Shown one piece after another: positions 46,189 through 58,900 of a stretch of DNA of 64,000 nt. The notes under the pieces were generated by a model, which saw only the letters and a program-made list of their open reading frames with translations, was not told the DNA's origin and did no database searches. The DNA lies in contig NC_052355.1 in assembly GCF_009727055.1 (NCBI RefSeq), positions 4,175,318 through 4,239,317 on the forward strand, in the 5' to 3' direction. Position numbers and translations under genes: made by a program. Source of the DNA: Benincasa hispida (Eukaryota; Streptophyta; Magnoliopsida; Cucurbitales; Cucurbitaceae). Within the stretch, counting starts at the first letter, position 1. Each line of letters begins with the position of its first letter.

Positions 46189-48450
46189 AATAAAAAATTG
46201 CTGAAACCATACAATTTATTTATATCAGTACTCTATGCATTAATACATTTGGAAAAACAATCAAATTTAGCAAAATAATTTAATGTATCCTATGTGACAT
46301 CTATTTTACGATGACGTTTTAGTGAGGCAGTGTAAAAGCCACCATAGGGTGATCAGATACCCCTTCACTAAAATGAGACAATCTCAACCAATATACAGAA
46401 TAACTCCTTGTGCCTGTAGCCATTAGTCACCATTTTCATCCAGAATTTGTTAAACTCGCTTAGCATTTATTTGTAAGTATAACCTCTCATTTTAGATTCT
46501 AGAGTTCTGCCTAATGAGCCAGCCGTAAGGAAGAGGCAAAAACTAAAGTAACCCTATCAATTTCTGGAGTTTGAATAAAGAGTCATGCAAATACCATCCA
46601 TAGGGGACATAAGTAAAGGTGCCTTGAGCTCGAGCATGAAACTTTACTATAAACTAATGAGAGAGATAGTGGGATGTGTTGACACACATCCCGCTCCCAT
46701 TTACTATAAACACTTTCTCCATTCACCTTGATATTGACCTATACAAACACCAACCGTAGGGGGACATAAGCAAAGGTGCCTCGAGACCAAGTTCTCATGG
46801 TGTGAACTTTTAGGGAGAAATGTGAAAAGGAAAAATAAAGTATCATAGACCTCATTTTCCTACCATTGAGTGTTTACCTAGAGTTTTTTAACTTAGGAAA
46901 AATACTGCTACTTATTTAACTATGCGATTGTTTAAATTTTCCCAAAAGAAAAACTTACTTTGGATAATTAAACAATTTTTATTAATGTTTATTAAAAATT
47001 TTAATAAACCTTAATCAACCATTGCATGCTTGTAACAAATCTATCTAATTGATCTTTCCAAACCAATTCCCAGATAGGGGTATTACGTTTTCGTCAACTT
47101 AAATAACCTAGCCTAGACATAACTAACCTTAAACAAAAGGTCCCTTATAGATACATTTTCTATGAATTTAATCTTTTAATTAAAACCAATTTAATCCTAT
47201 TAAACTGATTAAAAGATTAACTTATTTCTACTCTCATTAGAAATGTGATCTTAGGTCTACATGAATCATATTTTTAAACTATTTCAAAAAATGATTTTAA
47301 CCTAAGGTTTTATGCAATTCTGAATTAGTGATTTTGATTTCCAATTTCATTTAATTATAACTTTTATAAAAGAAATGAAACAAATTAAATTCATTCGCTA
47401 CATGTTAAAACATACTTAGGTAAATTATAACAATTATAAAATAACCTAGAGAATTGATATGCTTCACGCAATTCCATTTTATTAGTGAACATACATAACA
47501 CTTATACACTAAAGTAGAAATAATTAACAACATCCATCCATACATACATTCAACTATATATTATAACACTTATAATATAAATGATGCATGACTATGCTAT
47601 TAATGCATGCAAACATATACTATAACGCTTATATTATATGATGCAAGCATGCTATAAAATAAATCATGCAACTATATGTTATAACATTTATAATACAAAT
47701 GATGCATGAATAATACATATCCTACATGGGATTTTGACTATATGACATACATTATTATATATAATAATAAAATTAAATCATATATCAAATGCATAATTTA
47801 AAACAATAATTAGTCCGGGATTAGACACCCAAACAATTATTTAAATTAATATAACACTTATATTAATTTAATTAATTAAAAACAAATAAATATTACAAAT
47901 TAATAGCCAACCCGGTTCGAAACAAGTGAACTGGGTCTTGAACAGCACGAATCGGACCTCCAAACCCCAACCGACCAGGAATCGCTTGAACAAACCGAAC
48001 CAAATGAACCAAGAGACGGAAAAGCCACTAACCGCGTGTGAATTGGAAAAAAAATTTCGTCTCACAGCGTTACCACACTGTGACCTAGCGTTGCAACGTT
48101 ATGGAAATTTTCGTCCGCCCACCTATTTGCAGCGCTGCAATGCTACTGTATAGTAGCCACTAAACTATTGCGAATTTCTTCGATTTTTCTCTAATTTGGA
48201 GCTCGTTTTCACTAGTACGTCACCCGAAACATCACAAACGACTCAATACTTAAAATTTACAAACTTTATTGCAAAAAAACAACGGGTCCTTACAAACCAA
48301 AACATAAAATTAAAGCGAAAAACTAAATGGCCAATCCCAAAAACATCCAATAATCATAAACATTCACAAAACATTCATCACATGAATAAAATTTTTACAG
48401 AATGCAAAACCCACCATGAATTTGTAAAATCAATTATGAAATGATAAAAA
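46189..48450 (-). other. Untranslated leader of remnant E
   Basis: No coding region. The part 46330-46860 resembles the leader of element B. The palindrome CGTTGCAACG lies at 48089-48098 and has a counterpart in B. ATGCATG-containing phrases and TATAACACTTATA-like segments recur between 47540 and 47720. Confidence 0.6.
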
Positions 48451-49060
48451 TTTGGGACCAAAATCACGCTCTCATAATTAAAATTTTACAGAATACAAAT
48501 TATGAAATTATAGCAAAACTACAACATGCAATTAGAGGGAAAAGAGAAAAAACATATAGGGTTTAGAAAATCTTACCCTTGGAGAACAATTTCTTCTTCA
48601 CAAAATCCTCTTCTCTGGATCAGTCATGAACTGTTCATAATCCAAAATGGCCAACATCACAAGAATTACCTCTATATTCCTTTAGGATGAGAATCTCTCA
48701 AGAGGTGTGGGTTCTGAGTTTTTGGAAGAGAGGGAAAGAGATATTAAGAGGGAGAGGAGAGTTTTTTGGGAAATTACCAAGAGATCTAAAAAACCAGAGA
48801 GAGTCCTCTGAATAAAAAAAAAATTAAATTAAAATTGAATTAATTTTAATTTAAATAAATATTATATATATATATATAGTAACTAACTTATTATATACAT
48901 ATATATAACTATATGTTATATCATATATAACACATAACATATAGTTTAATATTGTATCAAATACAATATAATCTATAGTTTTAATTCTCTCATTAATGCA
49001 TGATATTTAATATAAATCTCATTTATACAACTACAATCTATAAGAACCAAATAGAAGTTA
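48451..49060 (-). repeat. LTR end part of remnant E
   Basis: It is collinear with 18350-19200 (A family): CATGCAATTAGAGGGAAAAG, AAAATCTTACC, CAAGAATTACCTCTATATTC and then AT-rich TATATAACTATATGT. It has a single copy of the 200-bp segment that is doubled at 18538. Its left part, the LTR start, is missing. Confidence 0.68.
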
Positions 49061-49592
49061 ATTTCAAAACTCAAAGGTAAAAATGTAATATTTTGAATCG
49101 AAGGACAAAAATCAAAATTTGAGAATAAAAGTGAAACAATTTTTAAGGCCAAGTGTAATTAGGAGTAAAAAATTCGTGACGAATAAGGACATTTTTTTAG
49201 ATATTTGACTAACTCATATAAAGTAAGATTTAAAATTTAAAACCATGGCACCTCAACTTCAAGTAGGTGGAGTAGGTTACTATAGCTCACTCCACGTTTG
49301 GGGCTCCAATTATAATAGTTAGTGTTATTAACTATTATAACATACAATTAACTACAATATTATTTCAAATCCTTTTTTGCAACAATATTTACTATTTGTT
49401 ACAATGTTTCTCTTTTTCATCTTCGTTATAGTATTTACTATTTCCTATCGATACTAAAATAGTTTGTACCCTAACTACAAATTATTATAACATTTAGACT
49501 GTTATAATCTACAAACTATAATAATTAATCAATTCGACCCGTCAAACAACCCTAAGTGACTATATAGAAACTATAAAAATAGGGAAATTTGT
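49061..49592. other. Intergenic DNA with a MITE-like hairpin
   Basis: No gene. TTATAATAGTTA (49310-49321) and TAACTATTATAA (49329-49340) form a perfect 12-bp inverted repeat with a seven-base loop. They follow GTTTGGGGCTCC, and the right side near 49545 has GTCAAACAACC, so an eroded small inverted-repeat element of about 260 bp (49295-49555) is likely. Confidence 0.45.
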
Positions 49593-50382
49593 TCGGACAC
49601 TCGAAATTTGGCCTCACTTTTATAAACAAATGAAATTTGGCCTTTGCGGATGTTATCACATTATGAATTTACTACTTTGACCATTCTTTCTTCTTCCTCC
49701 TTCCTTCTCTCTTTTGCAACACTTTTTTTTCCCTATTTTTCTTGTTTTTCTTCTTCTTCTTTTTGTTTTTCCTTTTTTCATTTTCGACGATTTCTTTTGT
49801 TTACGCTACCCTATGGGCGATTTCCCTTTTTTCTTCTCTGTGGATTTCTATTTATGTCGCCCTTTTTTTCTCCTTTTTATCTCTTTATTCTTCGTTCTAC
49901 AGTTTTTTTGCGAAAGAAAAAATTGTAGGTGTGTCTAATGAATTCAAAGGAGAGAGGAGTGGGATCAAAGAACGGGGAGTGGAAGCGAGAAAATGAGAAG
50001 AAGAATCTGAACAAATGAAAAGAAATTGAAAAAAAAAACTACAATTGGTCTTATGAGGATCAAGACGAAGGAGTAAAAAGCGAGAGCAAGGAACGGGAGT
50101 GGGGAATGAGAATGAGAAAATGAGAGGAAGAATCTGAACAAATGGAAAGAAAAATTGAAGAAAAAAACTACAATTATTTTTTTATGAGGATCAAGACGAA
50201 GGAGCGTGAAATAGGAGCAGGGAACTGGAGTGGGGAACGGGAGTGAGGAGCGGGAGAGGGAGTGGGGAGCTAGAGACAAACACATTTTGAGGTCAAATAG
50301 ATACTTTTATATGTGGATGATATCAACAGAAGGCCAAATTTCTAGCACTTTTGAAAGTGAGACCAAATTTCGAATCAGTCCC
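49593..50382. mobile_element. Non-autonomous DNA element with ~68-bp terminal inverted repeats
   Basis: The left end (49593-49660) and the reverse complement of the right end (50313-50382) share CGAAATTTGG, CTCACTTT, GAAATTTGGCCTT and a GATRTTATCA-like stretch in the same order, with a few substitutions. Between them lies a pyrimidine-rich half (49685-49915) followed by a purine-rich half (49950-50275) containing a 127-bp tandem duplication. No transposase frame is visible, and the long apparent ORFs here are low-complexity. The superfamily is undetermined, and no target duplication was recognised. Confidence 0.7.
50003..50245 (+). repeat. 127-bp tandem duplication
   Basis: GAATCTGAACAAATG starts at 50003 and again at 50130. 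ACTACAATT and GAGGATCAAGACGAAGGAG recur with the same offset. The copies differ by small indels in A tracts. Confidence 0.8.
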
Positions 50383-52015
50383 TAAATAGGTGTCATCCGT
50401 TCAAATTTTATGACATAAAGAAAGATAATGATTTAAACAAAACATGAAGAAATGGTCAAAGATTGAGGGAGAATGAAAAGAACATGCAGTCAAAATAATT
50501 TAGGCTTGAAGATTTGGTAACATCCATATATATGAGTTAAAAAATGTTATGTACTTGCATTTTGTTTAATAAAAAGGGTAGAAGTTTCCATATGTCGTAC
50601 TACTTTCAAATTCAAAGCGAGCATCAATCATTGTGACGTACTCGATTTTTTATTTTTTTAAAAAAATTTTGCGTAAGATGTAATTTAGTTAGAAATTACC
50701 TAGTTTTCTTTTAAACATTAAAATTAGAGAAAAAAAATAAAATTTGACTTCAAATTTGTGAGGTTATATCCATTTGAACAATAGACAATCAATTTCGTTA
50801 AATTGTACCATAAATTTAAATAAATATTATAATTTCTACCTTTAATTTAATTTTTGCTAATTCATCCACTAGTTTTAATAGAAAACAATGTAAAAAAGAA
50901 AACCCAAAATTATAATTAATAAACTTAATTAATGCTGAAATTAACCCAGAAATAGTTTTACCAAAATTGATATAAAAAAAGAACTTTAAGAAAAATAAAG
51001 TTATTTTTTTAATGTTATTTTCCATATTAAATTTTTATTTAACGTATAAGAGAAGATATTTAGAAAATAAATTTAAGTTTAAAATTATTGATGTAGCTGA
51101 AGTTGATTGGATTATGGTTAGGTAGCTTTATGGTTTAATGCATGCACTTTATAATACCTAATATATTAATTCACAAGTAACACATATCCTTCTAATAATT
51201 GCTTTCTTTACCATTCCTTTAATTTAATAATAATTATTTTAAATATGAACTTCTTATATTTGAAAATACTATTTTTGTCCCTAAATTTGATATCTCATTC
51301 TATTTTGGATCCAATCAACTTCAAGTAGTGCAGTCTTAAACTTATCCAAAATTTATCTCCAAACGAATCTAAATTTAGTCGAACAAAGTCGGCTTTTTAT
51401 CGAGATCAAATTTAAAATTTGATCTCCTATATAATTTGGATAAACTTAAAATTTAATCAATGTAGTCTATAATTAGAATTCAATTCCTATATTTTAATAA
51501 AATTCTCTAAATTGTTAGTAAAAGTAAGGACTCTCAATGGTTTAATAAAATCCTCTAAATTGTCCGTAAAAGTAAACTCTTTATGAGAATTTTATAAAAT
51601 CATGAAAACTATTTATTAGATTTTAGCAAAGAGATTTAATTCAACTTTTAAATTATATTGACTAAATTCTAGTTTCTCCTAACCATAGAAATCAAATTTG
51701 TAATTTTATCAAAATTGGTTAAATAATAATAATTTTTTTTATAGAAAAACAAAACATGTGAAAATGTCTTCAAAATTTATAGAGGGAATGCTAATAAAGA
51801 GTAATTATTTTATTTTTTTAGATAATCAACAATAAAATAACATTAACGACTATCGTTAATATTTATTGATGTATAAAGAGTAAATTTAGACATTTGAAAA
51901 TATATGAACTAAAATAGAATCACTTCAAAGTATATATAACATTTTTATCATTTTCTTTAAATCAAAATGCTTAATAACATAGTATTTTGGCATTTAGCTC
52001 TATTTTTTTTCTTAA

Positions 52016-52054
<39 letters not shown>

Positions 52055-52729
52055 CCTTTGAAGTGGTTCTAAATGAAGTACTTAAGAAAAAAGTAGTCTA
52101 CAAATATTTTCACAAAAGACTTAAATTTCTTTATTCTTTTAACTTTTTTTTTTTAAAGCACTTTGAAAATTTGGTCATTTAAAAAGTATTCCAATCACAA
52201 TCTATGTATATGTGTGAGTTTGATTGTTACAAAGTAACTAAATTTTGTTATATAAACTTGACCTCTAAATTATTTCAACTTTTACAATGCAAATCTCAAG
52301 CAAATCAAACAATTATAAAATACATTTCATTTAATTATTTATTAAAATTTTAAATAGTGTATTATAATTTTATTTTTTTTTAAAATGAGATATTGTGTAA
52401 ATTCAACTTTCTAAACATGCCAACCAAAAACATAACCTTAGTTTATATATTGTTTAATAATGGTATTGTTAAATACCATTACTAGACCCACAAGTATTTG
52501 TTAAACTAAATTAAATTCAATTTTGTCACTCTCTTTATTGATCTCTCTTTGAACTTGAATATAGAAGAAAAATATAATGATTCTCCTATACAAATTTAAA
52601 GTCAAAGATATTGTACTTTAAATAACATGCTTGAATTGAAAAAAAAAATAACATGCTTAATTAAAATATTATAATCATGCTAAAAGGTAGAGTTATTATT
52701 GAATAGAAATATTGTTGAAATTTATATTA

Positions 52730-52880
52730 TTAGTTAGAGTAATTATTTTAAATGGTAAAATTGTTAAAAATATTTTCAAATACAACAAAATGTCACTGAC
52801 GGACTTCTATTGTTAATAGACAATGACATTTTGTTATATCTGTAAATAAGTTGACTCATTTTTTTTATTTGAAAATATCC
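52730..52880. repeat. MITE-like hairpin, copy 1
   Basis: TTTTCAAATACAACAAAATGTCA and its near reverse complement TGACATTTTGTTATATCTG flank a short centre with TTGTTAATAGACAA. The whole forms an imperfect stem-loop. A related copy lies at 53725-53930. Confidence 0.6.
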
Positions 52881-53724
52881 TTATTAATTAACGATTCGAG
52901 TATAGTTTAATGGATAAGATATCAATTATCACATTAAAAATTAATGATTCGATCTTGTACTCCACAACAATTGTTGAAGTAAACAAAAATTAATATGTAT
53001 GATTAGTAAAATTTTTGTTTTCCTTCAAATGAGCATTAGGCCATGAATTAGAAAAGATCATCTAGAAGTATGAAAACAATAAAATAAAGGGAAAACAACA
53101 ATATTTACCCCTTTAAGTTGTCATGTCCAATCATTTTCTATCATGGAATTTTAAATTCATCAAATCTTTCTAACATTTCAAAAAGTGTCAATTAATATAA
53201 TATAATTATATAATTTCCAACAAAAATTCAATTTTTACTATAAACTTCTTTAAAATAATAAAACATCAGAGTGAATTTTTTAAGTTCAACGTGTGAAGAT
53301 GAAGATTTGAAGCTATAATTCTCTCCAATTCGAGGTCTAAATTGATGAAAATAAAATTGGATGGTAAAAAATTGAAATTGTGAGAGTAAAAATTGATTTT
53401 TATAGGGAAAAAAGAGAGAAAAGAAAATGAAAAGAAAATGGCGTCGGTGAAATGGAAATGATTGAGTAATATTGTGTGATGGAATGAATATTTCTTATAA
53501 TGAAAGAATTAAAAAGCTTAAAATTCACACCATTGAGAGTTTATTTTGCACCAAACACCAACATCATCATCATCATCTATCCACCACTTGTGCATCATTA
53601 TTCATATTCACACACAAAATTATCTTATGTTATTTTTCATTTGTTTTTTTAAAATTTTTTTTAATTAAAATATTGTTTTAGTTCAATATTTTAAATTTTA
53701 TTTCATTTAGATCTCTACATATTT

Positions 53725-53930
53725 AATTTAGAATAATTATTTTGAATAATAAAACTATCGAATACATTTTCAAATATAACAAAATATTACTGATGTAAAA
53801 CTGTCTATAACAAAATGCAAATAGATAGTGACACTGATACTGATGTCTACAAAGACAATGATATTTTGTTATATTTATAAATAAATTGATTCATTTTCTT
53901 ATATTTAAAGATAACCCTTTAATTTATCTA
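53725..53930. repeat. MITE-like hairpin, copy 2
   Basis: It shares the order of copy 1: GAATAATTATTTTGAAT, TTTTCAAATATAACAAAAT, a centre with several ACTGAT and TAGATAGTG phrases, then GATATTTTGTTATATTT and a TTGATTCATTTT end. The longer centre explains the greater length. Confidence 0.6.
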
Positions 53931-55077
53931 ATCTAATCCTTAACTTTTAATAAATATTAAATTTAGTTTTCATACTTTCAATAAAATATATATATATATA
54001 TATACATTTGGTACCCAAAATTAATTTTATGAAAAATAGTTAAATAATAAAAATATTTTTGATGCAAGATAATACATTATGTAAATATATTTTCACAATT
54101 TACAAAGAGAAGAATAATATACTACTTTTTAAAAAAATCGAAGACGAATTAAACGTATAGATTAATTTAAGATTTATTTGCAAGTTGAGAGAGTAAATTA
54201 GACCTTTAAAAGTACGTAGAGAAGACTAAAGCAAAATTGTACAAAGATTAAAATAATATTTTTTTCCTCACCTTTTTTTTCTTAATTTGATCTATTTCAA
54301 AATTTTAATTTAGATTTAGTATCGATTATTATGTTATAGATTTTTTTTTTTTTTTTGTGAAGAAAAAAGAATGATGCATGAGATTGATGGGACAACACAA
54401 CTACGTTTGCATTTCAGCACCCAAAATGTAAAGCCCTTTCTTTTTCTTTGTTAGCCTCCACACATCTGTCCATTATTATTCTTTACAATCATTACTGTTC
54501 AGTATGTTTCTTTTAATTCAATCTAATTCTAAAAAATATGGTTTTTTTGGTTGCTTAAATAGAATCTTTTATTGTATATAATAATATCACCTATTCTAAA
54601 AAAATAAAATCTAATTCTTCTCTCTTATTTAAGTCCTTTTTTTTTATTCTCATCTTTCTAATTTTCAGTTATAAGAGTTTTTTTTTATTTGTTTAAAAAT
54701 TTTAGATAAATAATATAGGTTAAAATGTCATCTTAATACTGTTATGAATTTAATTTAGTTTCTGTTGATCTTTTCTCTATAATTTTTGTAAAATATTCAC
54801 AATTGTTATTATGATTTTATCAACATCGATAAAACTAACTTCAATAAATTAAAATTGAGTAAATCTTAAAAAAATATCCCTTTTTTAAAAATCATGTCAA
54901 ATTTTGGAAATTAAAAAAAAATAACTTTTCATTTTTTTCATTAGAATTTCACTAGGAATTCAATAGTTTTATTTTAAGATATAGATAAGGTAATAATACG
55001 AGAAATTTTAAGGAAACAAACATAAACTTTAAAAAAAAACACAAAATTTAAAACAAATGTCCCATTTGATAATATTT

Positions 55078-55565
55078 AGACCCTGTTTACTAACCATTTG
55101 GTTTCTTGTTTTTTATTGTGACAATTAAGTCTATTTCATCTACGTTTCTTACCACAATTTGTATCTTTCTTAAGTATAATAATTGAATGCTTAACCAAAT
55201 TCCAAAAACAAAAACATTTTTTTGAAAACAACTTTTTTTAGTTCTCAAAATTTGGCTTGGTTCTTTAAACCAGGAGTGAAAAGTAGATAACAAAGGAAGA
55301 AATTTGGAGGTGAAAATTATGTCTATAAGTTTAATTTTCAAAAATAAAAACAAAGAACAAAATGAGTACCAAACAGGATCTTGGTTTTTTTTTTTTTTTT
55401 TTTTTAAATTAAGTCCGTAGACATTACGTCCATCTCCAAATTTCTTCCTTTGTTATCTACTTTTCATCAATAGTTTAAAAAACCAAGCTAAATTTTGAAA
55501 ACTAGGAAGTAGTTTTTAAAAACTGGTTTTTGTTTACTTAAAAAGGGATAGATTTTAAAAACTTT
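55078..55565. repeat. MITE plus inverted partial copy upstream of RBOHE
   Basis: 55078-55380 has ends CCCTGTTTACTAACCATTTG and, inverted, CCTGTTTGGTACTCATTTTG, so it is a complete small inverted-repeat element of about 300 bp. The next 165 bp (55405-55565) hold part of the same family in the other orientation. 55239-55338 pairs with 55410-55505 over about 95 bases, including CAAAGGAAGAAATTTGGAG against its complement. A poly-T tract separates them. Related scraps lie in introns 4 and 8 of RBOHE. Confidence 0.75.
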
Positions 55566-55954
55566 GTTTTGAAGCCATTTCAACATCTGAGGTGGATTAA
55601 TTATTGTATCTGTCATTCTGTCTTAATTAAAATATTTCATGAATTACAAAGAGAAAAGTTTTGTTAATTATATTGATGTGGTGGTCTGATATGTTGAAGC
55701 AGGCCACGATTGTTCTTTAAATTTTGCTGTGTGTTAAAGAAAGAGAAAGAGAGAAGCAAAAATGGTATAATATGAAAGAAAGGAAAGAGTTGAAATAGTG
55801 TGTGTGGGAATTGGTTGAGAGGTGTGTTTCTTTTTCCTTCCTCCAAATTACAAATTTCTTCATTATCACCAACAACTCCAATCCTTTCTTAAACTCTACA
55901 CAACAACAGCAACAATAATGTCTATTTTCTAATCTCACCATTTTTCCATCTTCA
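55566..55954 (+). promoter_or_regulatory. RBOHE: Proximal promoter and 5' UTR of RBOHE
   Basis: TATAATAT at 55766-55773 is the best TATA candidate. A start near 55800 would give a 5' UTR of about 155 bases, with CT-rich and CAACAACAGCAACAA stretches typical of plant leaders. Several AGAAA motifs (55737-55760, 55776-55790) lie around the TATA box; such motifs are known from pollen and anther promoters but are too short to be decisive. A four-codon upstream ORF lies at 55918-55932. Confidence 0.5.
55918..55932 (+). CDS. Minimal upstream ORF in the RBOHE leader
   Basis: ATG TCT ATT TTC TAA encodes four residues and ends 22 bases before the RBOHE start codon. Its context (CAATAATGT) is weaker than optimal. 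If the transcript starts upstream of it, it could lower translation of the main frame or force reinitiation. Its use is not shown by the sequence. Confidence 0.4.
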   Translation: MSIF

Positions 55955-58900
55955 ATGACAAGGTCTTGGTCCTCTTTTGGAATTCCCAACACCAACAACT
56001 CTCGTCGCTCGAGCTACACCCGCCGACTAGGGGACGGAGACCATGATCACGTCGACGGGGATTGCAGCCATGAAGATCATACTGCTCAAGGAATGTTGCC
56101 AGTCTTCTTAAATGACCTTGTTAATCAGCAAGACTTTGTGGAGATCACATTGGAGGTTGAGGATGATTCTGTATTGGTTCGTAGCATTGCTCCGGTTGCT
56201 GCGTCGTCGTCCGAGCTGCAAGATGATGCTGCTCTTTCCATCACTGCTAGAATTCGCAACAAATTCCCCTGGCTCCGGTCGGCATCTTCTCGTGCCTCCA
56301 CCGCCTCGTCTCTCGATAGGGATGACACTGCAGCGATAGCTATGTCTGCCCGTGATGCCCGCCGCCTCAATGCGCAGCTGCAGCGTACCCGATCTAGAGC
56401 CCAGGCTGCCCTTCGAGGACTTAGATTCATTAGCAAGACCACTAGTGCCTCTGATGCGAACGAGCTCTGGCAAAGAGTCCAATCGAGGTTCCAGTCTCTG
56501 GCTCAAGGTGGACTACTTGCCAGAGAAGATTTTGCGGAATGCATCGGTGGGAGTTGAAACAATGTGACTGACAGTTTTATACTATTTTTGGAACTTAAGT
56601 AATATTTGAATTTGTGACAGGAATGGTGGATTCAAAGGAGTTCGCACTGAGAATATTTGACGCGTTAGCGAGAAGAAAAGGATTGAGGATTTCGAAAATC
56701 AACGTTGATGAGCTCCATGAATTTTGGTTGAAAATTTCAGACCAAAGCTTCGACGCCCGCCTTCAAATATTTTTCGACATGTAAGAGATTGTTTTTCATC
56801 CATTTGTTTTCTCTCTTTCAATCTCTTTTGGAGTTTGTAACACGAGTCAATACGTTCAAAATAAACAGGGCTGACAGTAACGAAGATGGCCGAATCACAA
56901 GAGACGAAGTGCAGGAGCTAATCTTGCTAAGCGCATCTGCAAACAACCTTGCGAAACTCAAAGAACGAGCCGAGGAATACGCTTCCTTGATCATGGAAGA
57001 ACTCGATCCAGAAAACCTCGGATACATCGAGGTAAGGTTTAGAATAATTTAACATGATATCACAACACAATGTTGAGGCAAATTCCTTACAAGTTGTGTA
57101 ATGGATTGATTGATTGATTCAGCTATGGCAACTTGAGACTTTGCTTTTACAAAGGGACACATATATGAACTACAGCAGACCCTTAAGCACAACAACAAGT
57201 GTAGGTTGGAGCCAAAATCTAAGCTCATTTAACCCCAAAAACATCATCAAAACAGCAACCACAACACTTCATTCTGTAATCTTCCAAAACTGGCAAAGAA
57301 TTTGGATTCTTTTCCTTTGGGGCTCAACAATGGCAGCTCTATTCACATGGAAATTCCTTCAATACAAAAACAAAGCAGCATTTGACATAATGGGGTATTG
57401 CCTTCCGACGGCGAAAGGCGCCGCCGAGACCCTAAAGCTCAACATGGCCTTAATCCTCCTCCCCGTCTGCCGCAACACTCTCACTTGGCTACGATCAACC
57501 GCAGCGAGATCAATCGTCCCATTCGACGACAACATCAATTTTCACAAGCTAATTGCGTGTTTCATAGCAATTGGAATCGCCGTCCATGGCGGGGTTCATT
57601 TGGCGTGTGACTTCCCGAGATTGGTGAATTCTTCGCCGGAGGAATTTGAAGCGATATCGAGTGATTTTCACAACAAGAAGCCAAGTTATAAGGAGCTATT
57701 GATGAGCGTTGAAGGGGTAACAGGGATTGTGATGGTGGTTTTGATGGGGATTTCATTTACACTTGCTACTCGTCGTTTTAGAAGGAATGTTGTGAGATTG
57801 CCTCGGTTGTTCAACAGATTGGCAGGGTTTAATGCCTTTTGGTACTCCCATCATCTTATGGGATTTGTCTACCTTTTGCTTCTTGTTCATGGCACTTTCT
57901 TGTTTCTGGCTCATAATTGGACTCAAAAAACGGTAACCCAAATCCTTATAATTCTCTTCTCCTTTCCTAATTATTTGGCTTTTGTAAATTAAGGATATGT
58001 TTGGATTCATCAGAGAAAAAAATATATATATTTTTTAGAAAAGTCACTTTTATTTAAACTCTTTTCATAAGAAAACGTTTAGAATACTCTTTGAAAATAT
58101 TTCAAAAGATATTTTGAATAATTTTCATACACTTCAATTTTTCTTTCAAAATTAAACACTTGAAAAGTTAAAACAAACATACCCTAAGTTTATACATACT
58201 ACCATTTGTGAGTTTCTTTGTTTTCTATTTAATATTATTATTGAAATTTAGCTAGGAATTCAAATTCTATCCTAAGAAAGATGAAAAACCACCATTTTCA
58301 AAAACAAAAAATAAAAAACCAAATGATTATCAAATAAAATTTCATCCGGTCTTTTGTGTTTTTGGTTTTGGTGCAATGGAGTGAAACAAGGATAAATTTT
58401 TGGTGTTAGACTTGGGTGTATATTTCTTTCCCTTTGCTGCTGTATCTTGGGGAGAGGAGCCTCAGAGCCTGCAGATCAGAGTATTACTCTGTTGAGATAT
58501 TGAAGGTAATGTACTACTATCTTTCATTTTCTTATTTATCATTTTATTTATTTATTATTATTATTATTATTATTTTTTTTTTTTTTTTGTATCTATGTAG
58601 TTAAAATTTGCCATGCCTGGTTGACATCCACATTAACTTGGATTGACTTTCTTAGTTTAAAATTTACTCGAGATTGCCAACAAGAGCGTAGCTCAACTGA
58701 CATAGTGTCTAGAATAGAGATTCTATTGACGGTATTTGTTAGAGACAACGGATCTTCAGATATTATCCACTTTAGGCAAAAACCCTCATACCTTTACTTT
58801 TGGTTTCAAGACATCAAACCATCGGAGATAGTTGTATTTTCTTATAAACTCATGATCATCCCTATATCTAGCCACTACGAGACTTTGATTGCATTTTCAA

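Larger units (their letters stand above)
45117..49060 (-). mobile_element. Ty1/copia remnant E
   Basis: On the minus strand: an LTR end part (about 49060-48451), an untranslated leader (48450-46189), the start of gag (46188-45900), then directly an LTR start (45876-45117). Most of gag and all of pol are deleted. Element B interrupts the 3' LTR at 45116/45117. Confidence 0.75.
50383..55077. other. AT-rich intergenic DNA upstream of RBOHE
   Basis: No protein-coding gene is supported. It contains an A tract of about 30 bases at 52018-52049, (TA)n near 53990-54003, and two related MITE-like copies (52730-52880 and 53725-53930). A tRNA-like A-box phrase TAGTTTAATGGATAAGA at 52903-52919 is followed by a weak B-box-like GATTCGATCTTG, probably a SINE scrap. 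ORFs in this stretch are short and of low complexity. Confidence 0.55.

Noticed and set aside
18295..49060. LTR 18295-19954 and remnant E as two halves of one element split by C and B
   Set aside because: Both contain the LTR middle (the ACTCCTTAAGTACCATTGATC region, at about 19690 and 45122), so they overlap and cannot be complementary halves.
49644..50285. Phe/Ser-rich ORFs on both strands, up to 106 codons
   Set aside because: They are low-complexity translations of pyrimidine-rich and purine-rich halves of a non-coding inverted-repeat element.
52897..52965. Possible tRNA gene
   Set aside because: The A-box-like phrase is good, but the B box is degenerate, no cloverleaf can be drawn and there is no acceptor stem.
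56108..56506. 132-codon antisense ORF and other frames over RBOHE exon 1
   Set aside because: They are shadow frames of a GC-rich coding exon. The sense frame has clear RBOHE similarity.
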